From: RFSX01 sp964591455 | Lineage (GTDB): Bacteria > Bacteroidota > Bacteroidia > Chitinophagales > Saprospiraceae | Assembly (NCBI GenBank): GCA_964591455.1 | Contig: CAZQDZ010000001.1 | Coordinates: forward strand, 142,560 to 206,559 | Direction: 5' to 3' | DNA: 64,000 bases | Part shown: piece after piece, positions 1 through 8,205 of the stretch | How the letters are laid out: each line of letters starts with the position of its first letter | How positions within the stretch are numbered: the first letter of the stretch is position 1 | Notes under the pieces: generated by a model | Databases searched by the model: none | What the model was told of the DNA's origin: nothing | Seen by the model: only the letters and a program-made list of their open reading frames with translations | Made by a program: the position numbers and the translations under genes

Positions 1-492
1 GTAAAATATCCATCAGTAACCATAGGCAATGAACATACCTCGGTTCAAGGTTACTTTGAAATATCTTGTCCAATAACTGATACATTAGACCAACAGTGGA
101 CTATGGCCTCTTATGACAGTAAAGGAAGATTGATTCAGTTTGGTGGACACATAGAGGGCAATAGATTCGTAAGCCAAGTGGATCAGCTAGGCACTTTTAT
201 GATGATAAAAGATACAAAGCCACCCACGATAAGTCCAGTCAACATGGACAGTAGGAGACGTAGCCCTTGGAAAATTCGTATAAATGACAATTTAATCCCT
301 GATGGACGTGCAAATGATCTCCTTGTCATAGGCACTGTTAATGGCCAATGGATGTGCTGGGAGTATGATATGAAGAACAATATGCTTGTCTTTGATGATT
401 GGGATTCACTCCCACCTGGATCTCTTGAGTTAAACCTTGAAATTTCCGATCACTGCGGCAACTTAAATATCTGGTCTAGGACAATAAGATGA
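1..492 (+). CDS. M23-family metallopeptidase-like protein, C-terminal part (5' truncated by the window)
   Basis: The frame is open from base 1 and ends at 492, so only the last 163 residues are present. They resemble the beta-rich C-terminal region that follows the M23 (LytM-type) peptidase domain in many Bacteroidota proteins. A D-T-K-P-P-T-I stretch is followed by a strand, then NGQWMCWEYD, then a D-H-C-G-N segment near the end. In that family this region follows the zinc peptidase domain and is thought to be exported with it. The peptidase motifs themselves lie outside the window, so enzymatic function is inferred from the tail alone. The gene stands alone, with an 80 bp gap before bcp. 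It could instead be another exported protein carrying the same beta domain. Confidence 0.6.
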   Translation, partial: VKYPSVTIGNEHTSVQGYFEISCPITDTLDQQWTMASYDSKGRLIQFGGHIEGNRFVSQVDQLGTFMMIKDTKPPTISPVNMDSRRRSPWKIRINDNLIPDGRANDLLVIGTVNGQWMCWEYDMKNNMLVFDDWDSLPPGSLELNLEISDHCGNLNIWSRTIR

Positions 493-571
493 TTTTAGTT
501 TTTGTTTAACAAAAATTCAACAACATTAAACAATAAGCTAGTTACTCCGTTATATTAAAAAGTTTAGAACT

Positions 572-1048
572 ATGAAAGTTGAAATTGACAAGATAGTACC
601 CCAGTTCGAATTACCTGACCAAGATGGAAATATTGTATCGAGAGAGTCCTTAAAAGGGAAAAAGTACATACTTTTCTTCTATCCAAAGGATGATTCGCCC
701 GGTTGTACTAAAGAGGCTTGCAGTGTGAGAGATAATTTCAAAGCTATTAAGAATGCAGGTTATGAGGTATATGGAGTAAGTCCTGATAAGGAAACTAAAC
801 ATAGAAAGTTCATAGATAAATACGAATTTCAGTATTCACTCCTAGCAGATACGGAAAAACAGATGATACATGATTTTGGCTTGTGGGGCCCTAAGAAATT
901 CATGGGTCGTGTTATAGAAGGCGTCTATAGAAAGTCTATTGTTGTAGATGAAAATGGCGTTGCTCAGCATATCATAGATAAGGTTGTAACTAAAAATCAT
1001 GGTGTGCAACTTTTAGAAGCGATTCAGTCTCTTACAGTAACTGCATAA
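572..1048 (+). CDS. bcp: Thioredoxin-dependent thiol peroxidase (Bcp/PrxQ-type peroxiredoxin)
   Basis: This is a 158-residue peroxiredoxin that reduces hydrogen peroxide and organic hydroperoxides, using thioredoxin as electron donor. The sequence shows the family pattern FFYPKDDSPGCTKEAC. The peroxidatic Cys is at about residue 45 and the resolving Cys about five residues later at residue 50, as in the atypical 2-Cys PrxQ class. There is no signal peptide, so it is cytoplasmic. The length is usual for Bcp. The ATG at 572 sits directly before the conserved N-terminus. It converges with the gene ending at 1050, with one base between the stop codons and no visible terminator. The identity is secure; the substrate range is known only from the family. 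Confidence 0.95.
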   Translation: MKVEIDKIVPQFELPDQDGNIVSRESLKGKKYILFFYPKDDSPGCTKEACSVRDNFKAIKNAGYEVYGVSPDKETKHRKFIDKYEFQYSLLADTEKQMIHDFGLWGPKKFMGRVIEGVYRKSIVVDENGVAQHIIDKVVTKNHGVQLLEAIQSLTVTA

Positions 1049-1049
1049 T

Positions 1050-1655
1050 CTAAGGCCTAGGAGAAGCGACATATAAAGAAATAAAAATCATTGACCGCTT
1101 CACTTCATTTGGGAGTGAAGACTGGTCTAGGATTTCCCAGTCACGGGCATCATTTTCATAGGTGGTTATAATTTCAAAATATCCATAGTCTTTGTCATCG
1201 TACACCCATTGGTCGGTGAGATTGTACGCTGTCTTCCATATGAACTTTTCGTCCCCATAGCTTATTGTCCAGATTCTAGGGTCATTTCGCCATTTGGCCT
1301 TCATAGTAATCGGGTTAAGGTATACCCGATGGCTCCATTGTGAATCGTTGTTTCTATAGGTCTGTTGGAGGTAGGTTACCTCTTCTTCTGTTTCCCATTT
1401 CCATTCTGTCCAGTCATTTCGCAAAGGCCATTTTAGATCAAGGAGTTCAGTATATCCGATATCTGTAGAGTCGACTGTGTATATTTCCCAACTTCGAAAG
1501 CTATCATTATAACTGGCAGAGGCACCAAGGAAGGTACTTTGACTATGCCCTGCTGTGCATAAAAGAAAAGTTACAATAGTAAATATAGAACCATAGATGC
1601 TATTAGAATGGCAAATCTTCAAAATCTTCAGCCGTGAGTGTTTCGGTTTGTTCAC
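1050..1655 (-). CDS. Hypothetical exported protein, 201 residues
   Basis: I do not recognise this family. The protein has a basic start (residues 1-18), a hydrophobic segment at about 20-35 ending in a G-H-S-Q cleavage-like site, and then a Trp- and Tyr-rich, probably beta-stranded domain. Two stretches resemble each other: SWEIYTVDSTDIGY near the start and GYFEIITTYENDARDWEI near the end. This may be an internal duplication. The start is uncertain. The longest frame begins with GTG at 1655 and overlaps the upstream DUF3127 gene by 53 bases. A TTG at 1622 would reduce the overlap to 20 bases, and no in-frame ATG lies before the signal sequence. The overlap suggests co-transcription with DUF3127. 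Export is inferred from the N-terminus. Confidence 0.6.
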   Translation of the reverse strand: MNKPKHSRLKILKICHSNSIYGSIFTIVTFLLCTAGHSQSTFLGASASYNDSFRSWEIYTVDSTDIGYTELLDLKWPLRNDWTEWKWETEEEVTYLQQTYRNNDSQWSHRVYLNPITMKAKWRNDPRIWTISYGDEKFIWKTAYNLTDQWVYDDKDYGYFEIITTYENDARDWEILDQSSLPNEVKRSMIFISLYVASPRP

Positions 1656-1986
1656 TTTGGACAGTAGCGTTACTTTCTATAGGGTCAAACGATTGTGGAG
1701 GTCCTGTTGTTTCATTTTGAACTGCTACAGCATCAATTTTCCACGCATTAAGATTTGTGAAGTACTTTTCATTCCATTCACGTCCTCTTAGGTCAAATGA
1801 AACTTTGATATTATCACCTTCCTTATAGTTATTAATGAGGTCACATCTGTCCTGCGTAAGCTGAAACTTTATAAACTGCGGATAATTGCCTTCGTGGCGG
1901 ATTACAAATTCTCTTGCTTGAAAGCTCTCTGTTTTACTCTGTGTATCGAATACTTTATGAAGTATTCCCTCTGTTTCAAATGCCAT
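1603..1986 (-). CDS. DUF3127 protein with OB-fold-like core and SSB-like acidic tail
   Basis: This 127-residue protein matches the DUF3127 family common in Bacteroidota. Its first 90 residues (AFETEGILHKVFDTQ through LNAWKIDAVAV) look like a small OB-type beta barrel, as in single-strand-binding or primosomal proteins. A low-complexity linker rich in Gln, Ser, Thr and Glu follows. The last residues are EDFEDLPF, closely resembling the DDDIPF tip of SSB that recruits DNA-repair enzymes. What is seen is the family and the tail; a nucleic-acid role is inferred. The ATG at 1984-1986 is the only sensible start. The 3' end overlaps the following exported-protein gene, so the two are probably transcribed together. 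Confidence 0.8.
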   Translation of the reverse strand: MAFETEGILHKVFDTQSKTESFQAREFVIRHEGNYPQFIKFQLTQDRCDLINNYKEGDNIKVSFDLRGREWNEKYFTNLNAWKIDAVAVQNETTGPPQSFDPIESNATVQSEQTETLTAEDFEDLPF

Positions 1987-2020
1987 GTTAGCTGGTAGTC
2001 CTTTTTGTCTGAAGTAGAAT

Positions 2021-2575
2021 CTAGTTAGTTGCTGAAGTTCTATCGAATACAGAACGCATTCCTTTTGCTGAGCTTGTTATACTGCTAAGCACCTCGGTAG
2101 ATGCGCTTTTATTAGTGCCTGAAAACTTTAGCTCATCTGAGATTTTCTGAATCGTAGCTACATTATCCAAGAAACCATCTAAGTCATCTTGAGTAAGCAT
2201 AAGTTCCACCATTTGTGGGTTAGCCGCTCTTAACTTGTTATTTCTAAGCTCCAGTGCATTGGATGCTGAGCCTTCTCTATAAGCTTGACCTTCAAGTTTG
2301 TCTACATATTCTTTATTAAGGAAACTACTCATTTGATGGTACAGGCTCAATCCTCTTTCAGCAACTTTTTCAGTAGCTTTTCTCAATTTTCCAAGCTCTA
2401 GACGATTGTCACTATTATTCAGCACAAGAATATCTTGATTGACATTCTGCATATCAGTTACCTGATCTTGGAAATGATCCAATACTCTATTATCAACGAA
2501 TACACTATGAGCTTTTTGAGCAAATGCTGAAAAAGAAATTGTCATCAGTGCGAATAAAAGGATAGAACGTATCAT
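2021..2575 (-). CDS. Hypothetical secreted protein, 184 residues
   Basis: I do not recognise a named family. A clear signal peptide (about residues 1-19, ending S-A-F-A-Q) is followed by a largely alpha-helical, polar sequence with frequent Leu, Asn and Asp and no Cys. Charged and hydrophobic residues alternate in long helices, for example LRKATEKVAERGLSLYHQM. This suggests a helical bundle or coiled coil in the periplasm. It lies 34 bp upstream of the DUF3127 gene on the same strand and 48 bp downstream of a thioredoxin-like lipoprotein gene, so it may belong to one transcript with them. No enzymatic motif is visible. Confidence 0.65.
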   Translation of the reverse strand: MIRSILLFALMTISFSAFAQKAHSVFVDNRVLDHFQDQVTDMQNVNQDILVLNNSDNRLELGKLRKATEKVAERGLSLYHQMSSFLNKEYVDKLEGQAYREGSASNALELRNNKLRAANPQMVELMLTQDDLDGFLDNVATIQKISDELKFSGTNKSASTEVLSSITSSAKGMRSVFDRTSATN

Positions 2576-2623
2576 AGCAATATTAATTTAAGGCTAAAAT
2601 TCAGTTACAATATAGTGTTTATT

Positions 2624-3187
2624 TTAAGATCGTGTGACTATCTCCATCTCTAACAACAATTCCTTTGGATTCTTGTAGCCTGAAGACACTTTGATGACAT
2701 TCAAATCGGTATCTAGATACACTAGGCCAGGATATGCCATCTTACCATTGAGCAATTCTAATGCCAGTTCATTATGGCCTCTTTTTCCCCCTTCTACCCA
2801 GTTGTAGATCTTGTTTTTAAAACTGACAGGCTCATTCCGCTCTGCATCAAATTTTATCAGATGAAAGTTATCTTTTAAGAAAACCTGTACTTCGCTATCT
2901 GAAAATGTCTTCTTGTCCATTACTTTACACCAACCACACCACTCTGTATAGACATCAATTAAGTAGAATTTGCTGCCTGATAAAGGAATTTTAGCTAATT
3001 GATCCATATTCATCCACTCCAATCCACCAGTGTCTAACTGCTCGTAGTCACTTTTGCTTTCTCCAGTAGCGGAAGAGGTGTTTTGGACTTCTTTTAGAGG
3101 ATTATTGGGTTTGACAGTTACCTGCTTATCTCCACTGCAAGAAATGGTTAAGAGGACTGTAATGATGATAAATGATAAGATTCTCAT
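2624..3187 (-). CDS. Thioredoxin-fold lipoprotein with WCGWC motif
   Basis: This is a 187-residue lipoprotein with a lipobox (L-T-I-S-C, Cys17) followed by a polar linker to about residue 55. A thioredoxin-like fold then carries the redox motif WCGWCK, with Cys at about 84 and 87. It should act on thiols or disulfides in the periplasm, anchored to a membrane. The C-terminal half (GGKRGHNELALELLNG, then AYPGLVYLD, then a GY-x-NP motif) matches a second gene in this window (22521-23057), which has a cleavable signal instead of a lipobox. They are paralogues with different anchoring. A general oxidoreductase or a cytochrome-maturation-like role are both possible; the target is unknown. Confidence 0.85.
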   Translation of the reverse strand: MRILSFIIITVLLTISCSGDKQVTVKPNNPLKEVQNTSSATGESKSDYEQLDTGGLEWMNMDQLAKIPLSGSKFYLIDVYTEWCGWCKVMDKKTFSDSEVQVFLKDNFHLIKFDAERNEPVSFKNKIYNWVEGGKRGHNELALELLNGKMAYPGLVYLDTDLNVIKVSSGYKNPKELLLEMEIVTRS

Positions 3188-3224
3188 ATGTTTTTAGAGA
3201 TGTTAAATTTTGAATCGCCTAACT

Positions 3225-3590
3225 CTAATCTACGTATTCTTTCCTTTTGACTATAGCATAATTTCCTTTACCTAAATCAAGGTAACCTTGTTCGTAACAA
3301 AACTTGTAGACCTTGCCCCCCTTTGTGATATACTCGTTAGTAAAGTAGCTGAACTTAAATCCTCTGTCGAGTAGTTCTGTTTTGGTTGTTTTTGACTTTT
3401 CATTTGGATTAAGCGCCAGCAGAATCCGCCTGTTTTTACGTAGAATATTATTGATATTCCGCATAAAATTATTTGAGTCAGAATTATGCTTGTTATGATA
3501 AGTAGTGCGGCACTGATCAGAGCAAAACTTCTTGTCTACTCTGCCAAAAAGAATGTCTTTGCACTCTAGGCAAGTTTGTTTCTTAGGCAT
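3225..3590 (-). CDS. Small zinc-ribbon protein of unknown function
   Basis: This 121-residue protein starts with a four-cysteine zinc-ribbon pattern: C7-x2-C10, then C23-x3-C27 in KKFCSDQCRTTYHNK. Such treble-clef or ribbon modules are found in FCS-type zinc fingers. The rest is basic, with a helical stretch of Asn, Arg and Lys (about 40-65), and it ends in a compact beta region (GGKVYKFCYEQGYLDLGKGNYAIVK). I recognise it as a conserved Bacteroidota hypothetical but know of no assigned role. Nucleic-acid binding is plausible from the zinc ribbon and basic character, but this is inference. The ATG at 3588-3590 is the only reasonable start. Confidence 0.75.
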   Translation of the reverse strand: MPKKQTCLECKDILFGRVDKKFCSDQCRTTYHNKHNSDSNNFMRNINNILRKNRRILLALNPNEKSKTTKTELLDRGFKFSYFTNEYITKGGKVYKFCYEQGYLDLGKGNYAIVKRKEYVD

Positions 3591-3639
3591 AGTAGCAAGT
3601 TAATAATATTTTAATGCAAAACTTCTCCGTTTGGTTATA

Positions 3640-4296
3640 TCAGTTATTAGGTTTTTTCTTCTTTTTACGCTTGAAATCTCCGCGCTTCCATGCTTTGATA
3701 AACTGACTCCAGGCAACAACATCAAATATCTTCTGTGGTTTAAATTGACCGTTGTATTGATATTCTATATTCCTATTAATCCTTTCGAGTTCGTAAGCAT
3801 TTTGTCCATCTGGAGCAACTTCATATTGGAGTCTATTAAGTACTTCTGCTGCTAGATTTTCCTCAGCACGCTGCCTCAACTCATTGCTGACATCCAGCGC
3901 TAAAAATTCTATTTTGTAGTGCTCTCTGCTTGGCCATGGATATATAACAGCCTCTGGAAGCAGAACGTCATCTTCAGACATAACCTGGTACCAAGAATAA
4001 AAATCAGTACTTAAGGTATCTGAAACTGAATGTTCGACAGTCTGAAATCCAATTCTGCTAAAGGATAAGGTGTCTCCGACTCTAGCAGCAATAGAGAAAA
4101 ATCCATCTATCTCTGAGTAAGTACCTCTGGATGTACCTTTTACTGCTATAGAAGTGTAGGGAAGTGGCATAATCTCCCCTTTATCGTCCTCGGTGACTAC
4201 GATTCCGCTAAATTGTACGACTTTTGGCGATTGGTCTTGACCATAGGCTGAGGAAAAAGCGCAAACCAAAATGACAGCAATAAATAACTTCTTCAT
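3640..4296 (-). CDS. Exported carboxypeptidase-regulatory-like (CarbopepD_reg) domain protein
   Basis: This 218-residue protein begins with a signal peptide (MKKLFIAVILVCAFSSAYG). A beta-sandwich domain of the carboxypeptidase D regulatory-like type follows at about residues 27-100. Its hallmarks are FSGIVVTEDD, then LPYTSIAVKGTSRGTYSEIDGFFSI, then VGDTLSFSRIGF. In Bacteroidota such domains occur alone or at the N-terminus of TonB-dependent receptors; no receptor barrel is attached here. The C-terminus is strongly basic (KRGDFKRKKKKKPNN). The domain assignment is clear, but the role is unknown and is probably structural or binding at the cell envelope. It is flanked on the same strand by lon (80 bp upstream) and the zinc-ribbon gene. 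Confidence 0.8.
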   Translation of the reverse strand: MKKLFIAVILVCAFSSAYGQDQSPKVVQFSGIVVTEDDKGEIMPLPYTSIAVKGTSRGTYSEIDGFFSIAARVGDTLSFSRIGFQTVEHSVSDTLSTDFYSWYQVMSEDDVLLPEAVIYPWPSREHYKIEFLALDVSNELRQRAEENLAAEVLNRLQYEVAPDGQNAYELERINRNIEYQYNGQFKPQKIFDVVAWSQFIKAWKRGDFKRKKKKKPNN

Positions 4297-4375
4297 ATTT
4301 ATAAAACAACAATATTCTTTACTTTGAGTATAAAATCTGATGAAGGTTTAACGACATTTTAACCGCAAGAATTCA

Positions 4376-6778
4376 TCATAGTACATATTCTAGCACCTCT
4401 TCCATATTCTCTACAAATTTAAATGACATATCCTTGATAAAGTTCTCATTGATTTTCTTTATGTCTTTTTCATTTTGATTGCAAAGAATGACTTCTTTGA
4501 GTCCTGCTCGTTTGGCTGCCAATACTTTTTCCTTTATCCCTCCTACAGGTAGCACGCGACCTCGCAGGGTAATCTCGCCGGACATGGCTAAGCCTCTCTT
4601 GAGTTTCTTTTTTAGAAATGCAGAAGCGATTGAGGACATCATAGTAATACCTGCACTAGGCCCATCTTTAGGTACAGCACCTTGGGGTACATGTACATGT
4701 ACATCATGAGTGCTAAATGCCGCTTCATCTATCCCTAACTTTTTAGCATTCGCTTTTAAATAACTCAAGGCAGTTGTAGCTGATTCCTTCATGACGTCGC
4801 CTAGATTTCCAGTGAGAATAAGCTTGCCTTTTCCTGTACTCAAGCTGGTTTCTATAAAAAGTATATCTCCACCTACCTGAGTCCAGGCAAGTCCAATGGC
4901 TACACCTGGGGTTGAAATATTGGTGCTGTCATCTTTAGAGTATTTTGCAGGACCTAAGATGTCGACCAACTGGTCTGGCTTAATCATTTTATCATAGGTA
5001 ATCTCCATAGCTTTATTTTTTGCTACATTCCGCATGACACCTGCTATTACCCTGTCTAATGATCGTACCCCTGACTCCCTTGTATATGCACTGATGAGTG
5101 CTTCAAGAGTAGGTTTTGTGATGGTAACATCACTCGCCTTAAGACCATGATCTTTACGTTGTTTAGGGACTAGATGTTTTTTTGCTATTTCTATTTTTTC
5201 TTCAGTAGAATAGCCACTTACATTGATAACCTCCATCCGATCGAGCAGCGCAGATTGTATCGTATTAAGTGAGTTTGCGGTAGCGATAAACATCACTTTG
5301 GATAAGTCATAATCCAGCTCCAGATAGTTATCATAGAATGTGGAGTTTTGCTCAGGATCTAATACTTCTAATAATGCAGAAGATGGATCACCTCGGAAAT
5401 TGTTGCCTACTTTATCTATTTCATCCAAGATAAAAACAGGGTTGGATGAGCCAGCCTTTTTTATCGATTGTAGAATCCGACCAGGCATAGCGCCGATATA
5501 TGTCTTCCTGTGTCCTCTAATCTCACTTTCATCATGCAGCCCACCCAAAGACATTCTAATAAACTCTCGCTTCAATGCCTTTGCAACTGATTTGCCGAGA
5601 CTGGTTTTACCTACTCCTGGGGGACCTACCAATAAGATGATAGGTGCTTTCATGTCACCTTTAAGTTTGAGTACGGCAAGATGTTCTATGATTCGCTCTT
5701 TGACGTCTTGCAATCCATAATGGTCTTGGTCTAGAGTCTTAGATACATTCTTAAGGTCGAAATTATCCTCAGTATATTTCTCCCATGGCAAATCCAGCAT
5801 CAGTTCCAAATAATTAAGTGTTACCGAATATTCAGCCACTTGAGGATTGATACGTTGGACTTTGGCTATTTGCTTATCGAAATGTTTCGCTGCATACTCA
5901 GGCCAATTCATATCTGAAGCTCTTAGCTTCAATTCTTCTACCGCCTCTTTATGGGGATTATCTCCTAGCTCATCTTGTATGGTTTTAAGCTGCTGATTGA
6001 GAAAATAATCTCTTTGCTGTCTTTCTATGTCACCTCTCACTTTGGATTCTATCTGACCTTTCACCTTGAGCATCTGCATCTCTTGGTCTACTTTTTTGAG
6101 AATCACGGTTGCCTTTTCTTTTATAGATTCTATCTCCAGAATTTTTTGTTTTTCTGGAATAGGCAGATTGATATTGGAAGCAATAAAGTTTAGAAGGTAG
6201 CTGTCTCCTTTGATGTTTTGAAGCATTACCATAGCTTCCTTAGGGATTTGTGGGGATAGCTCTATAATCTGTTTGGCAGTGTCCTTTATACTGCTTATTG
6301 TAGCCTTGAACTCCACTTCTTGGTTTGGCTGGACTGGTATCTGCTCTATATTGCCGAGAAGAAATGGCTGTTCTGAGATAAGGTTGATTAGCTTAGATCT
6401 TCTTTTGCCTTGTAGAATCGCTGTGGTAGTGCCATCAGGCATCGTGAGCAGTTTGATGATTTTTGCTATGGTCCCTATATTGTATAGATCTTGTTTACTT
6501 GGATCTTCTGTATTGGGATTTATTTGGGAGAAAACAGCGACTAGTTTGTCACCTTCATAAGCTTTCTTTACGGCTTTTACACTTTTAGTTCTTCCTACAG
6601 TAATAGGGATGACAACCCCTGGAAACAATACAGTATTCTTCAGTGCTAGCACTGGGAGTTCTCCAGGGTAATCCACTAACTTTCCTGAATCTTCATCTTT
6701 ATCATTGATGGAAATATAAGGAAGAATATCACTGTCGTCTCCACTACTGAGCACAGGAAAAACCAGGTCATCAAACAT
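4376..6778 (-). CDS. lon: ATP-dependent Lon protease
   Basis: This is an 800-residue Lon (LonA type), which degrades misfolded and regulatory proteins in the cytoplasm using ATP. Its domains are an acidic N-terminal extension, the Lon substrate-binding domain from about residue 41, a coiled-coil region, and an AAA+ domain with Walker A GPPGVGKT at about 385-392 and Walker B FILDEID at about 449-455. The C-terminal serine protease domain has the catalytic Ser at about 708 in PKDGPSAG and Lys at about 751 in GGIKEK. All key residues are present and the length is normal. It is 97 bp downstream of the DUF4105 gene. I see no obvious heat-shock operator in that gap. Confidence 0.98.
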   Translation of the reverse strand: MFDDLVFPVLSSGDDSDILPYISINDKDEDSGKLVDYPGELPVLALKNTVLFPGVVIPITVGRTKSVKAVKKAYEGDKLVAVFSQINPNTEDPSKQDLYNIGTIAKIIKLLTMPDGTTTAILQGKRRSKLINLISEQPFLLGNIEQIPVQPNQEVEFKATISSIKDTAKQIIELSPQIPKEAMVMLQNIKGDSYLLNFIASNINLPIPEKQKILEIESIKEKATVILKKVDQEMQMLKVKGQIESKVRGDIERQQRDYFLNQQLKTIQDELGDNPHKEAVEELKLRASDMNWPEYAAKHFDKQIAKVQRINPQVAEYSVTLNYLELMLDLPWEKYTEDNFDLKNVSKTLDQDHYGLQDVKERIIEHLAVLKLKGDMKAPIILLVGPPGVGKTSLGKSVAKALKREFIRMSLGGLHDESEIRGHRKTYIGAMPGRILQSIKKAGSSNPVFILDEIDKVGNNFRGDPSSALLEVLDPEQNSTFYDNYLELDYDLSKVMFIATANSLNTIQSALLDRMEVINVSGYSTEEKIEIAKKHLVPKQRKDHGLKASDVTITKPTLEALISAYTRESGVRSLDRVIAGVMRNVAKNKAMEITYDKMIKPDQLVDILGPAKYSKDDSTNISTPGVAIGLAWTQVGGDILFIETSLSTGKGKLILTGNLGDVMKESATTALSYLKANAKKLGIDEAAFSTHDVHVHVPQGAVPKDGPSAGITMMSSIASAFLKKKLKRGLAMSGEITLRGRVLPVGGIKEKVLAAKRAGLKEVILCNQNEKDIKKINENFIKDMSFKFVENMEEVLEYVL

Positions 6779-6875
6779 ATCTTTTACTCTTTAGGTGATA
6801 ATGATCAATATGTATACCAACATGGATTTAGCCAAGTGTGACTGACATTCTGTTAGCTTTCTTAGTATTAATGTG

Positions 6876-8039
6876 TCAAAACGACAGTTCAGGGCTGGAA
6901 TAGGCGACGTTTTCTCTTTTTTGAATGCGTCGTACAATCTTAAGAAATAGGATGGTTATTATAAGATAAACGGCCCCATGATAACTCTGATAGAATGCTG
7001 TTTGCAAAGCAGCAATAACTAATAGAATTAAAATTGCGATTTCAATTTTCTTAGAGCGCTTGAATAAGACGAATAAGAAAAGCGGATTCATCCACAAGAG
7101 ATTTAGATTTTTCTTAGTGGTCACATGGTCTGTACCTATCCACATGAAAGCAAGAACGAGGCTTCCGACTCCTGCTATTGAAAACCAGAATTTGTCATAT
7201 ATGGTGACCCATCTCGCATGTCGTCCCCTGAAGAAAATGATGAGTTCAAGAATGAGCAATACACCAAAAAAAATTATCGGTGTAAAAAACGGCTTATGGT
7301 CTCTTTGCTTTTCTATATCCTCAAAGTCAAGCAAAACCGAAGTTGAATTAACTAGGGGTTTATTATTGACTGTGGTAGCTTCCAGATGTTGGTAGAGAAA
7401 TTCTGGTAAAAACATCTGGTCTTCCACACTTGATATATTATCTGTAATCCTTCCTATCAGCAAGTCCATTCCAAAGTCTGTCCATGGAGACCTATAAGTA
7501 TGCTGATCCAGGAGGTGTCTGAAAGTGAGTTCTTTTTCAGTTAGAGTAGGATACTCTAGATTCGATATATTGTCTGAAAGGATGTCTCTGATCCTAGTGG
7601 AACAATTATCAAAAAAGAAATCATATAAGTAATATCTGTTTTCAGGTTTGTAATTATGCTCTAAAGCATTATAAAATTTATTCTTTTCCTCTTGGCTAAG
7701 ATTTAGACTCTGCTCCAGAATGGTTCTTTTTTCTATTTGATATCCATCCCTAAAGGATCTCATTCTAGATTTTCCAATCCAATATTTAAGTTTGCCTCTC
7801 AGAAATTTACTGACGAACCCTTCTTCCTCAAAGTTGAATATACCATAATTGTAAATATCATCAAGTCTGAGATTAGGATCTTGGACTCTGATTGCACTAT
7901 GGCCGAAGGTATTATAGATATCATCTCCTGCCCTACAAGTTATAATAGAAATGGAAGCGTCCTGAGACAGTTGACCTATAAGTGCGGTAGGTGAAGTAAG
8001 GCCGCTAATCAGCACAAAAATGAAAAACAATGTGCGCAT
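6876..8039 (-). CDS. DUF4105 (Lnb N-terminal-like) membrane protein
   Basis: This 387-residue protein starts with a signal sequence (about 1-22), followed by a periplasmic DUF4105 domain. The diagnostic segments are ITCRAGDDIYNTFGHSAIR (His47) and FFFDNCSTRIRD (Cys146). This His/Cys arrangement recalls NlpC/P60-type papain-like folds and the N-terminal domain of lacto-N-biosidase-chaperone-like proteins. From about residue 258 it has a membrane domain of four to five hydrophobic segments, including one stretch with GTDHVTTKKNLNLLWMNP. A thiol hydrolase-like activity on envelope components is possible, but this rests on the two residues only. It lies 97 bp upstream of lon on the same strand. 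Confidence 0.85.
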   Translation of the reverse strand: MRTLFFIFVLISGLTSPTALIGQLSQDASISIITCRAGDDIYNTFGHSAIRVQDPNLRLDDIYNYGIFNFEEEGFVSKFLRGKLKYWIGKSRMRSFRDGYQIEKRTILEQSLNLSQEEKNKFYNALEHNYKPENRYYLYDFFFDNCSTRIRDILSDNISNLEYPTLTEKELTFRHLLDQHTYRSPWTDFGMDLLIGRITDNISSVEDQMFLPEFLYQHLEATTVNNKPLVNSTSVLLDFEDIEKQRDHKPFFTPIIFFGVLLILELIIFFRGRHARWVTIYDKFWFSIAGVGSLVLAFMWIGTDHVTTKKNLNLLWMNPLFLFVLFKRSKKIEIAILILLVIAALQTAFYQSYHGAVYLIITILFLKIVRRIQKRENVAYSSPELSF

Positions 8040-8205
8040 TATGATTAGTCTTTTGATGTTAGGATGTCCATGTATATTAAACGAAGTTAATTCTTTCTGA
8101 AATATGTATCCAATGTCATTAATGTTAGTCTAAAACATAGGCATTAAGTGTGGAAAAACGTTCACAAATTTCATCTTTGTGTCCTCAATTAAAGTAACAC
8201 CTAGA

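Noticed and set aside
486..571. Terminator-like T-run and A-run (TTTTTGTTTAACAAAAA) before bcp
   Set aside because: The sequence is an imperfect palindrome with no stable GC stem and no clear T-tail, so I did not call a terminator.
5340..5720. Plus-strand frame inside lon
   Set aside because: It is opposite the conserved AAA+ domain of Lon, with no family match.
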